A stretch of 64,000 nucleotides of DNA from Bradyrhizobium sp. SK17 (GCF_002831585.1 NZ_CP025113.1:5657001-5721000); one strand, 5' to 3'. Shown: positions 17,061-27,904, counted from the stretch's first letter. Notes: a model not told the origin generated them from the letters alone. Numbers and translations: made by a program.

Positions 17061-17381
17061 GGCCTTATCCTTTTGTTTTGCCCCCTTGCTCGCAGTCCGC
17101 CTGCTTGCGCGACCGCCACAAGGTGCCTTGGTGATCCGGAAAAAGATTGCCGTCAGCAGCCGCTTATTCCGCATCGTAAAGCGACGAATCTCAACGCATG
17201 AGATCCCTCGCCGATAGCATTAGGTGGCTATCAGGCCGGGGGGTGTCAAGTCTGAGAAGTGCCCGGAAATGCAGGCTAAACAGGCATTTACTGCAACGCC
17301 AAAATGGCAGCGATTGCTGCGCCATTGCGGCCGCCGGATCGTCCGGCAGCCGTGCAATTTTGGTGGTCGTGACGCGCGCGT
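17061..17381. other. 321-base gap between clpX and lon
   Basis: No gene seen. It holds the probable lon promoter (17221-17250) and a long, otherwise unstructured leader of about 150 bases. A small palindrome GCGCGT-TT-ACGCGC (17376-17389) overlaps the clpX stop; with no T-run it is not a convincing terminator. Confidence 0.5.
17221..17250 (-). promoter_or_regulatory. Probable lon promoter
   Basis: On the minus strand CTTGACA (17250-17244), a 17-base spacer, then CACCTA (17226-17221). The CTTG at -35 would also suit a heat-shock sigma factor, but the -10 is a weak match to either class. Confidence 0.4.
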
Positions 17382-18656
<1,275 letters not shown>

Positions 18657-18773
18657 TCATTATCTCCGTCCGCCGTTCGATCTCGTTTGCCAGATCGACC
18701 CAATCCGGCACACAACCGGCGTCTTGGGTAGATAGAGCAAATTCCGTACCAAAAAAGACCCTACGCAATACTG

Positions 18774-18790
18774 ACCGTGCGAATCACGGT
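18774..18790. promoter_or_regulatory. Inverted repeat upstream of clpX
   Basis: ACCGTG (18774-18779), five-base loop, CACGGT (18785-18790). Symmetry and position suggest a regulatory site or small hairpin in the clpX upstream region; no binder is assigned. Confidence 0.4.
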
Positions 18791-19047
18791 TTATTCGAAT
18801 CTCCGCGATCTTAGCCGATGCATCACAGCCAACCATGCTGGCACCCGACTATCAAGAATTCGCTAATCGGGGGCCGGCTCAAGACCGTGACAATACCGTG
18901 ATTTTCCACGATCGCACGCGGAATGCGCGTCGAAATCCACGGAACGTTGCGGGATTACCACGGCGGCCGATGAGCACGAAAGCGGAACTTTCTGTCGTGC
19001 GCACGCAGTTACCGGCGGGGGCCGCCGCCCTGCATTGCCGGGTATGT

Positions 19048-19080
19048 GAGGCGTCAATGTGGAGATCACACCGACGCCTC
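19048..19080 (-). terminator. Hairpin downstream of clpP without a T-run
   Basis: GAGGCGTC (19048-19055) pairs with GACGCCTC (19073-19080), and the loop has an inner GTG/CAC pair. It begins 30 bases after the clpP stop. Without a U-tract it may protect the 3' end or act weakly as a terminator. Confidence 0.4.
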
Positions 19081-19109
19081 CAGATGTCGTGTCGGATCAG
19101 GCGGCCGTC

Positions 19110-19745
19110 TCAGGCGGCCTTGGCGCTCGCCGGATCCTCGGGGCGCTTGTCGATGACCTTGTCGACGAGGCCGAACGCCTTGGCATCCTCGGCGGTGAGG
19201 AACTTGTCGCGCTCCAGCGCGTCCTCGATCGCCTTGTAGGTCTGGCCGGTGTGCTTCACGTAGATCTCGTTGAGGCGCTTCTTGAGATTCAGGATCTCCT
19301 GCGCGTGCAGCATGATGTCGGTGGCCTGGCCCTGGAAGCCGCCCGAGGGCTGGTGCACCATGATGCGGGAATTCGGCAGCGTGAAGCGCATGTCCTTCTC
19401 GCCGGCTGCCAGCAGCAGCGAACCCATCGAGGCCGCCTGCCCCGTGCACAGCGTCGACACCGGCGGACGGATGAACTGCATCGTGTCGTAGATCGCAAGG
19501 CCCGACGTCACCACGCCGCCCGGCGAGTTGATGTACATCGAGATTTCCTTCTTCGGATTCTCGGCCTCGAGGAACAGCAATTGCGCGACGATCAGCGTCG
19601 ACATGCCGTCTTCCACCCCACCGGTGACGAAGATGATGCGCTCTTTCAGCAAGCGCGAGAAAATGTCGTAGGCGCGTTCGCCGCGATTGGTCTGCTCGAC
19701 GACCATCGGCACGAGGTTCATGTAGGTTTCAACGGGATCGCGCAT
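19110..19745 (-). CDS. clpP: ClpP, proteolytic subunit of the Clp protease
   Basis: 211 residues from the ATG at 19745 (a TTG four codons upstream is possible). Serine protease that forms a tetradecameric barrel with ClpX or ClpA. Catalytic triad from this start: Ser106 in GQAASMGS, His131 in MVHQPSGG, Asp180 in LERDKF. INSPGG lines the oxyanion site. There is no clear Shine-Dalgarno. The leader is about 90 bases and contains four tandem 15-base repeats directly after a heat-shock-like promoter. Confidence 0.98.
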   Translation of the reverse strand: MRDPVETYMNLVPMVVEQTNRGERAYDIFSRLLKERIIFVTGGVEDGMSTLIVAQLLFLEAENPKKEISMYINSPGGVVTSGLAIYDTMQFIRPPVSTLCTGQAASMGSLLLAAGEKDMRFTLPNSRIMVHQPSGGFQGQATDIMLHAQEILNLKKRLNEIYVKHTGQTYKAIEDALERDKFLTAEDAKAFGLVDKVIDKRPEDPASAKAA

Positions 19746-19775
19746 GAAAGAACCCAAGGGTTAGGGGTGATGCAG

Positions 19776-19835
19776 AACTTGGCTCAGGGCAACTCGGCTC
19801 AAAGGCTACTTGGCTAAGGCCGGTCGGCTCAAGGC
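19776..19835 (-). repeat. Four imperfect 15-base tandem repeats in the clpP leader
   Basis: Copies on the plus strand: AACTTGGCTCAGGGC (19776-19790), AACTCGGCTCAAAGGC (19791-19806), TACTTGGCTAAGGC (19807-19820), CGGTCGGCTCAAGGC (19821-19835). The core is YGGCTMARGGC. In the clpP transcript they read as GCC-TTGAGCCRA-like units filling the first two thirds of the 5' leader. Confidence 0.85.
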
Positions 19836-19842
19836 TTAACCC

Positions 19843-19870
19843 AGATATGGGCCAATTTCCGGCCGACAAG
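19843..19870 (-). promoter_or_regulatory. Heat-shock-type (RpoH) promoter of clpP
   Basis: On the minus strand CTTG (19870-19867), 14 bases, then GCCCATATCT (19852-19843), close to the sigma-32 pattern CTTG and CCCCATNT. The predicted start is near 19835, right at the repeat array. Heat-shock control of clpP is known in many bacteria; here it is inferred from the motif. Confidence 0.65.
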
Positions 19871-19932
19871 ACCGACACTAGCCAACTGGGCAGGGTCGCA
19901 GACGTTGAAGCCGATTCGCCGCGACGCGCCTA

Positions 19933-19948
19933 GCGAGGGGACCCTCGC
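19933..19948 (-). terminator. Hairpin after tig
   Basis: GCGAGGG (19933-19939) pairs with CCCTCGC (19942-19948), 43 bases past the tig stop. There is no T-run, so termination is uncertain. Confidence 0.4.
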
Positions 19949-19991
19949 CAAGCGCGCTTTCGCGGTTCATCATTAACGCGAGGTGCCGGAA

Positions 19992-21353
19992 TTAGGCGGC
20001 AGTCTTCTCGGCGTCTTCATCCTTGAACAGCTCGTCCTTGGTGACCTTCTTCTCGGTCACATTGGCGAGCTCGAGCACGAAGTCGACGACCTTGTCCTCG
20101 TAGATCGGGGCGCGGAGCTGGGCCAGCGCCTGGGCGTTGCTGCGGTAGTAGTCCCAGACTTCCTTCTCGCGGCCAGGCGCCTGGCGCGCGCGCTCGATGA
20201 CGGCGCGCGACACTTCGTCGTCGGTCACGGTGATCTTGTTCTTCTCGCCGATCTCCGACAGCACGAGGCCGAGGCGGACGCGACGGTCGGCGATCTTCTG
20301 GTACTCTTCCTTGGCCGCATCCTCGGTGGTGTTCTCGTCGGCAAAGGTCTTGCCGGACGAGTCCATTTCGGCCTTGATCGAGTTCCACATCAGGTTGAAC
20401 TCTTCGGCGACAAGCGACGGCGGTGCCTCGAATTTGTGGCTCTCGTCGAGGCGGTCGAGCAGCGCGCGCTTGACCTTCTGGCGGGTCGCGCCGGCGAATT
20501 CGGCGGTCAGGCGCTCGCGCATCAACTCCTTGAGCTTGTCGAGCGACTCGAGGCCGAGGGTCTTTGCGAACTCGTCGTCGACCGTGATCTCGCCGGGCGC
20601 CTCGATCAGCGTCGCGGTGGTCTCGAACTCGGCCGGCTGACCAGCGAGCTTCTCATTGAGGTAGTTCTTCGGGAACGGAACCTTCAGCGTTCGGGTCTCG
20701 CCAGAGCCGATGCCGGTCAGCTGCTCCTCGAAGCCCGGGATGAACTGGCCGGCGCCGATCACGACCTGGATGCCCTCGCCGGTGCCGCCCTCGAAGGCCT
20801 CACCGTTGATGGTGCCCTTGAAGCTGATGGTGACGCGATCGCCCTTCTCCGCCTTGGCGCCTTCGGCCTTGGCAATGTAGGGACGGCTGCCTTCGGCAAC
20901 TCGCTTGATGGCATCGTCGACGTCGGCGTCGGCGACATCGACCACCGGCTTCTCGACCGAGAACGACTTGAAATCGGCGAGTTGGATCGGCGGCACCACT
21001 TCGATGGCGACGGTGTAGGTCAGGTCGGTCTTGCCCGACAGCAGCTCCTCGACCTGGTCCTTCTCGGTCGGCATCGTGATCTTCGGCTCGCCGGCAAGGC
21101 GGAAGCCGCGGTCTTCGAACAACTGCCGGTTGGTGTCGCTGATGGTCTGGTCGATGGTCTCGGCCATGACCGAGCGGCCATAGATCTTCTTCAGATGAGC
21201 CACCGGCACCTTGCCGGGACGGAAGCCGTTGAGACGGACCTTGTCCTTGAGGTCGACCAGCTTGGCGCCCGCCTTGGCATCGAGATCGGATGCCGGAACG
21301 CTGATCTTGAATTCGTGCTTCAGTCCCTCGTTGAGGGTCTCGGTGACCTGCAT
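19992..21353 (-). CDS. tig: Trigger factor, ribosome-associated chaperone and prolyl isomerase
   Basis: 453 residues. The N-terminal ribosome-binding domain carries the signature [17 protein letters not shown] (residues about 43-60). The FKBP-type prolyl isomerase domain follows ([20 protein letters not shown], then [10 protein letters not shown]), and the long helical C-terminal chaperone arms finish with an acidic tail. It binds nascent chains as they leave the ribosome. It heads the tig-clpP-clpX-lon series but is separated from clpP by a promoter. Confidence 0.97.
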   Translation of the reverse strand: MQVTETLNEGLKHEFKISVPASDLDAKAGAKLVDLKDKVRLNGFRPGKVPVAHLKKIYGRSVMAETIDQTISDTNRQLFEDRGFRLAGEPKITMPTEKDQVEELLSGKTDLTYTVAIEVVPPIQLADFKSFSVEKPVVDVADADVDDAIKRVAEGSRPYIAKAEGAKAEKGDRVTISFKGTINGEAFEGGTGEGIQVVIGAGQFIPGFEEQLTGIGSGETRTLKVPFPKNYLNEKLAGQPAEFETTATLIEAPGEITVDDEFAKTLGLESLDKLKELMRERLTAEFAGATRQKVKRALLDRLDESHKFEAPPSLVAEEFNLMWNSIKAEMDSSGKTFADENTTEDAAKEEYQKIADRRVRLGLVLSEIGEKNKITVTDDEVSRAVIERARQAPGREKEVWDYYRSNAQALAQLRAPIYEDKVVDFVLELANVTEKKVTKDELFKDEDAEKTAA

Positions 21354-21518
21354 GGTATCAATCTTCTTCCGCTTTTGCCGCGGCCCGAGCGGCCGTGGCA
21401 GTGTTCAATCTGTGCGACGCTTGAGCCTTGCGGCCTGACGTCTGTGGGTTCGGCGAACCGTCATCCCCTGCGGGGCAAAGGCTCTCCAAGAATTCGTCAT
21501 GCAAACGCTGTAAGCGCT

Positions 21519-21603
21519 TGGTGCGGGCGGAGGGACTCGAACCCCCACAACTTTCGTCACTGGAACCTAAATCCAGCGCGTCTACCAGTTCCGCCACGCC
21601 CGC
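21519..21603 (-). tRNA. tRNA-Leu (TAG)
   Basis: 85 bases on the minus strand with encoded CCA. Acceptor GCGGGCG pairs with CGCCCGC, discriminator A, anticodon loop TTTAGGT giving TAG at 21567-21569, and the long variable arm expected of a leucine tRNA. Confidence 0.96.
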
Positions 21604-21756
21604 GCGAAAAGCATCCAGTCCGGCCGCGATGCCGCGGGCGGCCGGGCTTATAACATGCGCCCACCGGTTCGCAGCAAAAAAATGGCCGCTGGCGACCTCA
21701 TCCCGCGACCGATCGCGACTGGACAGGTGCACTCGAAAATGGTCCGCATCGGCCCG

Positions 21757-23076
21757 ATGACAAGCCCCGTAGCACGTCCCGAATTTTCCCTCACCCGGCG
21801 CGATCTGATGGCCGCCTTCGGCGCCGCGGCGCTTTGCCCCGCCTGGCCCGCCACGGCCCTGGCGCAGGGCCGGACCGCGGTCGCGCTCAAGGCCAGGACC
21901 GATGGCATCTCGCTTCGCCCTGGCAGCGGACCGGAAACCCCGGTCTGGTCGCTCGGAAATGGCGAGCTCCGCTTCAAGCGCGGCGAGGTTCTGGACGTGA
22001 CCTTTGGCAACGAATTGCCGGTCGCGGCCACGCTGGATTGCCGTGGGCTCGATGGCGTCCCCGCCGCCGAGCCGCTGACGTCCCGGGCGCCGCTCGCGAC
22101 CGGGGCAACGGACAGCTTCCAGCTCCCGCTCCGGCATGCCGGTACCTTCCTGTGCGCACCGCTGGTCAGCGACGATGCTTCGGCGCCAACCCGCCCGCGG
22201 CCGCTGATCGTTACCGGTACGTCGCCGGTCGCGATCGACCGGGACGAGGTCCTGCTGATCGAGGAGTGGCGCCTGCGGTCGGACGTAACCGCGATCCCGC
22301 CCGGAAACGATCCGAAAGATTCGACGCCGATTCATACAATTAACGGCAAAACCTCATACGATATCTCGGCACCGGGCAACGCCCGCCTCAGACTCCGCTT
22401 TATCAATGGCAGCCAACGCAGCGTGCTGGCGGTCAAACTGGAGAATCTCGAGGTCCGCGTGATGGCCATCGACGGCCAGCCGGCCGAACCGTTCCCCGCC
22501 CGCAATGGTGCGCTGATACTGGCGCCGGGAAGCCGCACCGACGTCTTTGTCGACGCCGTGGGGCCGGCGGGAACGACCTTTGCGATCCTGTTGCACGACG
22601 GCAAGCAGGCCCACCCGGTCGGCAAACTCGTCGTCTCGAACGAGCCGCCGCTCCGGGCGGCGGCGTTCCCGCCGGCGCCGCCGCTTCCGGGCAACGACAT
22701 GCCCGCCCAGATCGATCTGAAAAATGCCACGCGATTCGATCTGGCACTCGGCGCACCGGCCGAATGGTTCCGCACAGCCGATTTCAAGCCATCCGTCGCC
22801 CCGGCGTTTCAGGCCAAGGCCGGCCGGGCGGTGGTGCTGGCCCTGACCAACCGCGGCGCAATGGCCAGCGTGTTTCACCTGCATGGCCATCACTTCCGCC
22901 TGCTCGACCGGCTCGACGACGGCTGGAAACCATACTGGCTCGACACACTCGCGGTCGAACCGGGCCAGACCCAGCGGATCGCCTTCCTCGCCGAATATCC
23001 TGGCCGCTATCTGATCGAGCAGGTCGCGGCCGACTGGGCGGCACCGCGGCTCCTCCGATGGTACAATGTCCAATAA
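21757..23076 (+). CDS. Multicopper-oxidase-fold protein lacking most copper ligands (SufI/FtsP-like)
   Basis: 439 residues from the ATG at 21757, with a twin-arginine signal (SLTRRDLMAAFG). Three cupredoxin domains follow. Where active oxidases have HWHG this protein has DCRG in LDCRGLDGVP; where they have WYHPH it has LCAPL; and the C-terminal HCHxxxH is replaced by a segment with no His or Cys (YLIEQVAADWAAP). Only HLHGHHF near the C-terminus remains. It is therefore probably not an oxidase, and may be a structural cupredoxin protein like FtsP. It is 17 bases upstream of the enolase-superfamily gene. Confidence 0.8.
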   Translation: MTSPVARPEFSLTRRDLMAAFGAAALCPAWPATALAQGRTAVALKARTDGISLRPGSGPETPVWSLGNGELRFKRGEVLDVTFGNELPVAATLDCRGLDGVPAAEPLTSRAPLATGATDSFQLPLRHAGTFLCAPLVSDDASAPTRPRPLIVTGTSPVAIDRDEVLLIEEWRLRSDVTAIPPGNDPKDSTPIHTINGKTSYDISAPGNARLRLRFINGSQRSVLAVKLENLEVRVMAIDGQPAEPFPARNGALILAPGSRTDVFVDAVGPAGTTFAILLHDGKQAHPVGKLVVSNEPPLRAAAFPPAPPLPGNDMPAQIDLKNATRFDLALGAPAEWFRTADFKPSVAPAFQAKAGRAVVLALTNRGAMASVFHLHGHHFRLLDRLDDGWKPYWLDTLAVEPGQTQRIAFLAEYPGRYLIEQVAADWAAPRLLRWYNVQ

Positions 23077-23093
23077 CAAGACGAGGAAACGCC

Positions 23094-24179
23094 ATGAGCC
23101 AGACAGTTGCAGCGATCCGCGAAGTCCGTGCGCGAAGCGTCGTCGTGCCGCTCAAGCGCCCCGTGAAGAACGCCTTCGGCGTAATCGATTCCGGCCCGCT
23201 GATCCTGATCGATGTCGAGACCGATCAAGGCGTTACCGGCCATAGCTACATCTTCGCCTACAGCAAGCTCACACTTAAGCCACTGGCGTATCTGATCGAG
23301 GAGATCGGCCGCGAACTGGTCGGCAAGCCGGTCGCGCCGTTCGATCTGATGAAGGCGATGGATGCCAAATTCCGCCTGCTCGGCTGGCAGGGCCTGGTCG
23401 GCATGGCGGTCTCAGGTCTCGACATGGCCTATTGGGACGTGCTCGGCCAGTTCGCCGGCCGTCCGCTGGTCGAATTGCTCGGCGGCTCGGCGAAGCCGAT
23501 CAAGGCCTATGACAGCTACGGCGTGGTCGACCCTGCCACCGATGAGCGCGCGCTGCGCCGTTCGCTCGACCAGGGCTTTCGCGGCATCAAGATCAAGGGC
23601 GGCGACGGCGACGCCGCCAATGACGAGCGCGTCGTGAAGGGCGTACGCGCCCTGCTCGGCCCCGACATCGCGCTGATGATCGACTTCAACCAATCGCTCG
23701 ATCCGGCGGAAGCGACCCGCCGCATCGCGCGGCTTGCGCCTTACGACCTGCACTGGATCGAAGAGCCGGTGCCGCAGGAGAGCCTGTCCGGACACGCCAA
23801 GGTCCGCGAGACCTCGCCGACGCCGATCCAGGCCGGCGAGAACTGGTGGTTCCCGCGCGGCTTCGCCGAAGCCATCGCGGCGGGCGCGTCCGACTTCATC
23901 ATGCCCGACGTCATGAAGGTCGGCGGCGTCACCGGCTGGATGCAGGTCGCCGGACAGGCCGACGCCGCATCGATCCCGATGTCGAGCCATTTGTTCGCGG
24001 AGGTCAGCGCGCATCTGCTCGCGGTGACGCCGACCGCGCATTGGCTCGAATTCCTCGACTTCGCCGGCGCGATCCTGGCGCAGCCCGCAGAGATCAAAGA
24101 CGGCGCGGTGACCGCCCGCGGTCCCGGCCTCGGCATCACCTGGAACGAGCCTGCGATCGCGAAATACCTGGTGAGCTAG
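23094..24179 (+). CDS. Enolase-superfamily enzyme, mandelate racemase / muconate lactonising type
   Basis: 361 residues from the ATG at 23094, preceded by GAGGA. N-terminal capping domain, then the (beta/alpha)7-beta barrel. Barrel residues: the KIKGG lysine pair (acid-base lysine), magnesium ligands Asp in LMIDFNQS, Glu in WIEEPVPQ and Glu in QAGENW, and the His of MSSHLF with the later acidic residue in WLEFLD. It abstracts the alpha proton of a carboxylate; the exact substrate cannot be told. Possibly co-transcribed with the cupredoxin gene. Confidence 0.87.
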   Translation: MSQTVAAIREVRARSVVVPLKRPVKNAFGVIDSGPLILIDVETDQGVTGHSYIFAYSKLTLKPLAYLIEEIGRELVGKPVAPFDLMKAMDAKFRLLGWQGLVGMAVSGLDMAYWDVLGQFAGRPLVELLGGSAKPIKAYDSYGVVDPATDERALRRSLDQGFRGIKIKGGDGDAANDERVVKGVRALLGPDIALMIDFNQSLDPAEATRRIARLAPYDLHWIEEPVPQESLSGHAKVRETSPTPIQAGENWWFPRGFAEAIAAGASDFIMPDVMKVGGVTGWMQVAGQADAASIPMSSHLFAEVSAHLLAVTPTAHWLEFLDFAGAILAQPAEIKDGAVTARGPGLGITWNEPAIAKYLVS

Positions 24180-24233
24180 CGCGCTTCACCTTTGCGACGC
24201 GTTCATGTAGTCGTCGGGACATCGGAGCGCGCA

Positions 24234-24943
24234 ATGTCCAACAGCAACAAACTGACCCTCAAATTTCGCTGTCCGGCGGAGCTTGAGGGCCTGCTTCCGC
24301 CGCCGGTGCCGGCGGCCCAGGGCGTCCCCGACTGGCTCAAGACGATGCCGGCGACGTCCTTCAGCTCGATTAACCAGCACGACGACGACACCATCAAGCG
24401 CTGCCCCCCTTCGTCGATGCGATGACCTGCGGGTTCTTGCTGCCGCTGGTATGCGATCTGAGAATCGAGAATGGCGAGATCACCTGGGACCAGGACCTGC
24501 CGCCGGGAGGCACGCCCGAGTTTCCGCGTTCACCGATCGGCTTTCACGATCCGGGTCAGGTCAGCGGCACGCCGCTGTTTGAGGCCGGCCGCTTCTTTCT
24601 CAAATTCCACAATTTGTGGACCGTCGAAGCCCCGGAAGGCTACGCGATCTACTTCACACATCCGATCAACCGCTTCGACCTGCCCTTCACCACGCTCACC
24701 GGCCTGGTCAATTCCGACCTTTATTCCGAGAACTGGGTGCACTTCCCCGCATACTGGCACGACAGGAATTTCAACGGCGTGCTTCCCAGGGGGACGCCGA
24801 TCGCACAATGCTTTCCGGTCAAGCGCGAGGGCTGGATCGCGCAGGCATCGCCCTTCACGGCGGAAGAGGCCAAACGCGTCGATGAATTCCGCGCCGAGCT
24901 GAAACGGCAGCCCAGTCTCTACCGGAGAAATTTCCGGGCCTGA
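24234..24943 (+). pseudogene. Conserved hypothetical protein, frameshifted in a C run
   Basis: Two frames join into one 236-residue protein if one C is added to the C6 run at 24404-24409. The first frame covers the start (MSNSNKLTLKFRCPAELEG) to IKRCPP and then hits a stop at 24423. The second continues as FVDAMTCGFLLPL through NWVHFPAYWHDRNFNG to LYRRNFRA. Both halves have normal codon use, so the lesion is recent or an assembly error. I do not know the function; the layout is reminiscent of uncharacterised DUF6065-like proteins. Confidence 0.75.
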
Positions 24944-24988
24944 CCACGCGGGCTGATCACGGGCGCACCTGCATCAGCCTGCCCCCGC

Positions 24989-25821
24989 TCATCCGGATTC
25001 CACGCCGAAGAATTTCGCCGCCGCATTCTGGTCGAAGAAGAAGCGGCCATGCGACGATGCGGCCATCACGACCGCGGCGCGGCCCAGCAGTTGAGGTTGG
25101 CCGCGTGCGACCGCGCGCAGCGCGGCCTCACCGGCATCACGCTCTCCCTGCTCGAGAAGGCTGGTGGCGAGTTGGGCGCGGACCGAGCGATCGTCCGGAT
25201 ACTGCGCGAGCACCTTGCGGAACGCGTCCGAGGCCGCGGCGTAATCCCGTGAAGGATCAGGATGCGGCCGAGCTCATTGAGCACGTCGGGACGATTCGGT
25301 GCGCCGTCACGCGCGCTGGTCAGCGCGACCAGCGCCTTTGCGATGTCGCCGTTCCCATGCAACAGGCGGCCGAGGCTGAGCTTGAGATCGACGTCGCCGG
25401 GGGCCAGCGCAAGACCGGCCTCGATGATCGTGATCGCTTCCTCGCGCTGGCCGGCCTTGGCCAATTGCCCCGCCAGTTCGTGAAAGGCGGGAAAGTAAGG
25501 CGGACGACGCGCGGCAGTGCGGCGAAGCTGCGCGATGCCGTCGGCGACGCGCTCGGCACCGCACAGCAACGCGCCGAGCAGGGTCTCGACCTCGCCGTCA
25601 TCGCCGCGGCGTGCGATCTTTTCCAGCGGCGCAATCGCCTCGCTTCCCCGACCCTGCCCCATCAGGGCATGCGCCAGCAGCAGCGCGGCGTTCCGGTCGG
25701 TGCGGTTCGATTTCAGGATGCCGGCTGCGATCTGCTCCGCCTGCGCGAACTGCCGCGCCCGCAATGCCGACACGCCCTGTTGCAGCGCCTGAGCGAAGAA
25801 ATTGTTCTGCTTGCCACTCAC
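24989..25821 (-). pseudogene. TPR-repeat protein with a single-base frameshift
   Basis: The 5' frame (25821 down to about 25249) encodes tetratricopeptide repeats: LARQFAQAEQIAAGILKSN-like units, AALLLAHALMGQGRGSEAIA, and LKLSLGRLLHGNGDIAKAL. The last third continues in another frame (DYAAASDAFRKVLAQYPDD through FFGVESG, ending at 24989). One base is missing at the CCC at 25246-25248; restoring it gives a continuous protein of about 277 residues with six or seven repeats. TPR proteins are protein-binding scaffolds. As sequenced, the product is truncated and ends in nonsense. Confidence 0.75.
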
Positions 25822-26089
25822 GAGAAAGCTTTTGAAGGAGCGAAAGAATATCGCGGGCCGTAGCCCGACGGGTCACCGGGCGTCCAGCAACAGTCTCGTG
25901 AAAACGTGGCGGCAGGTCAACTGGCCGGGTCCTCGTCGCATCCTTCGCCTGCTCGACCCAGATGCGCATCGAAATCGCGATGCGAGGCCCGTCAGTGCGA
26001 GACAAGCGCAACGGGTGATGTATTGTCGGAGCTGATCGGCATGCGGCCGAACCAACCTGACACCATGTGACTCAGAGCGGAGAACCGGG

Positions 26090-26431
26090 ATGGCGCAGTG
26101 CATCGTGATCGTTCAATTCGATCTTCCGAAGCGAACCGAAGAACAGGCCATCAAGGGCGGCATGGCGACCGCCCCGACCTATCGAAATCTCGCGACAAAG
26201 GGCCTGATCCGCAAGGACTACCTCAACGGAGAGGCCGGCACCGGAGGTGTCTATCTCTGGGAGAGCCGCGCGGCAGCCGAGGCATGGTTCAGCGACGCCA
26301 AGATGGCCGAGCTCACCGAACGGTTCGGAGCCCCGCCGCGGCTGACCTGGTACGACACCTATGTCACCGTCGATAACTTGGCGGGCGAGACTCGCGTGAA
26401 CCAGACCGCGCTGAGCTCGGCCGCGGAATAG
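26090..26431 (+). CDS. YdhR-like dimeric alpha/beta-barrel protein (putative monooxygenase)
   Basis: 113 residues. The fold pattern IVIVQFDLPKR, helix AEAWFSDAKMAELTERFG, then the closing strand TWYDTYVTVDN fits the ferredoxin-like, dimeric alpha-beta barrel group that includes YdhR and ABM-type monooxygenases. These enzymes need no cofactor and oxidise phenolic compounds. The YRNLATKGLIRKDYL stretch is typical of the YdhR branch. It stands alone between the broken TPR gene and a secreted protein gene. Confidence 0.65.
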   Translation: MAQCIVIVQFDLPKRTEEQAIKGGMATAPTYRNLATKGLIRKDYLNGEAGTGGVYLWESRAAAEAWFSDAKMAELTERFGAPPRLTWYDTYVTVDNLAGETRVNQTALSSAAE

Positions 26432-26526
26432 AACAGCCTGCGGCAATAAAACGTAACGTGCCGACTGGTCCGAAGTGCTCCAAACTGCCGCGATCGGCTG
26501 ACGATACGGCAAGGAAGAGCTTTCGA

Positions 26527-26928
26527 ATGTCTCGAACCCCAATCATCACGTTCTGTCTCTCGCTGCTCACGCTGTCGGCATGGGCCACCGGTCCGGCCAT
26601 AGCGCGAGGAGGCTTCAACCCCAATTGCCACGTGCCCAGGATCAGTCTCTGTCCGGGCTGTACGATCACGGCCAAGATCGTCGTGTTGCAGGATCACGAA
26701 TGCCGGATCAATTATGGTTCGCTGGGCCCGATGCGCCCGCAAACAATTCTGGTCAGCGCCAAGCATGGGAAGTATCGGGCGGACAACGAAACCAGCACCG
26801 CTTACACCCCGAACAAGGGCTTCCTCGGTGACGACTATTTTGAGACGCGATTTTCCTACGAACTGATGAATGGTTCACCGGCTTCAGCAGTGCTCAAGGC
26901 CAGCGTCGAAGTGGTGCCGAAGCTGTAG
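26527..26928 (+). CDS. Secreted single-domain Ig/cadherin-like protein
   Basis: 133 residues from the ATG at 26527. A Sec signal (FCLSLLTLSAWATGPAIA) is followed by a region with four cysteines (PNCHVPRISLCPGCTIT and HECRINYG) and then YTPNKGFLGDDYFETRFSYE, which matches the pattern YxPNxGFxGxDxFxY of Ig/cadherin-like repeats in surface proteins. It is a free-standing copy of a repeat usually found in large adhesins. Likely periplasmic or cell-surface; role unknown. Confidence 0.65.
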   Translation: MSRTPIITFCLSLLTLSAWATGPAIARGGFNPNCHVPRISLCPGCTITAKIVVLQDHECRINYGSLGPMRPQTILVSAKHGKYRADNETSTAYTPNKGFLGDDYFETRFSYELMNGSPASAVLKASVEVVPKL

Positions 26929-26962
26929 CGGACCGAAGTGAGGATATCCTTGATTTTCGACG

Positions 26963-27904
26963 TCACGTCTTTTGCGATCGTTGCCGCACGCCGCTTGCCC
27001 GGGTAGCCAGTTTCGTCTCCTCCCGGATCATGTCGACAAAGGCACGAAGCCCGGCCGTCATGTGGCGATGCCGCGGATAGTACAGACGCAGGCCGGGAAA
27101 TGGCGGCGTCCAGGCGTCCAGCACCGCTCGCAACGTTCCGGCGGCGAGATGCCCGGTCACCCAGAAGTCGCTGACGAACGCAAGCCCCACGCCCTCGAGG
27201 GCGGCTTCCACCATCAGGCTGTCATTGTCGAGGGTCAGCCTGCCCGGCACATCCAGCGCCATCTGCTCGCCGCCGCGCTTCTCGAACTCCCAGTGATAGA
27301 GCTTGCCGCTCGGCATTCGTCTGCGAATGCATTCGTGGGCGAGCAGATCGAGCGGAGACCGCGGCACCGACGAGCGCGCGAAATAGCCGGGCGCGCCGAC
27401 GACGATGAAGCGCGTGTCCGGACCGCAGGGAATCGCGACCATATCCTGCGGCACGGCTTCGGCGAGCCGGATGCCGGCATCGAACCCTTCCGCGACAATA
27501 TCGATGGGGCGTCCTTCCATCGTCAACTCGACATTCATGTCGGGATAGCGCCGCATGAATTTCGCAACAACCGGGCGGAGGATCTGGTGCGCTGCGCGCT
27601 CCTTCAGGTTGATGCGCAGCGTTCCTGCCGGCGTGTCGCGAAATTCGTTCACATCCTCCATCGCGCCGGCAATCTCGCGCAGCGCGGGACTAACCCTGGC
27701 GAGGAAACGCTCCCCCGCTTCCGACAACGCGACGCTGCGCGTCGTCCGATTGATGAGACGCACGCCAAGCCGCTTTTCCAGCCCGGCAATGGCGTGGCTC
27801 AACGCCGAGGGTGAGATGCCAAGCTCAGTCGCCGCGGCGCGAAAGCTGCGATGCGTCGCGATCGCGACGACGGCGTTCAACTCGAAAAGGCCAGCATGTT
27901 GCAT
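26963..27904 (-). CDS. LysR-family transcriptional regulator
   Basis: 313 residues. N-terminal winged helix (ELNAVVAIATHRSFRAAATELGISPSALSHAI...LGVRLINRTTRSV) and effector domain with VELTMEGRPIDIVAEGFDAGIRLAEAVP and ALEGVGLAFVSDFW. The subgroup usually controls an adjacent divergent oxidoreductase. It faces the SDR gene across 114 bases, so that gene is the most likely target. The C-terminal tail is basic. Confidence 0.88.
   Translation of the reverse strand: MQHAGLFELNAVVAIATHRSFRAAATELGISPSALSHAIAGLEKRLGVRLINRTTRSVALSEAGERFLARVSPALREIAGAMEDVNEFRDTPAGTLRINLKERAAHQILRPVVAKFMRRYPDMNVELTMEGRPIDIVAEGFDAGIRLAEAVPQDMVAIPCGPDTRFIVVGAPGYFARSSVPRSPLDLLAHECIRRRMPSGKLYHWEFEKRGGEQMALDVPGRLTLDNDSLMVEAALEGVGLAFVSDFWVTGHLAAGTLRAVLDAWTPPFPGLRLYYPRHRHMTAGLRAFVDMIREETKLATRASGVRQRSQKT

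Larger units (their letters stand above)
18657..19109. other. 453-base gap between clpP and clpX
   Basis: No convincing coding frame. It contains a hairpin just after clpP (19048-19080) and an inverted repeat ACCGTG-CGAAT-CACGGT (18774-18790) about 120 bases before clpX. The clpX promoter probably lies here; I could not single out a good one. Confidence 0.5.
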
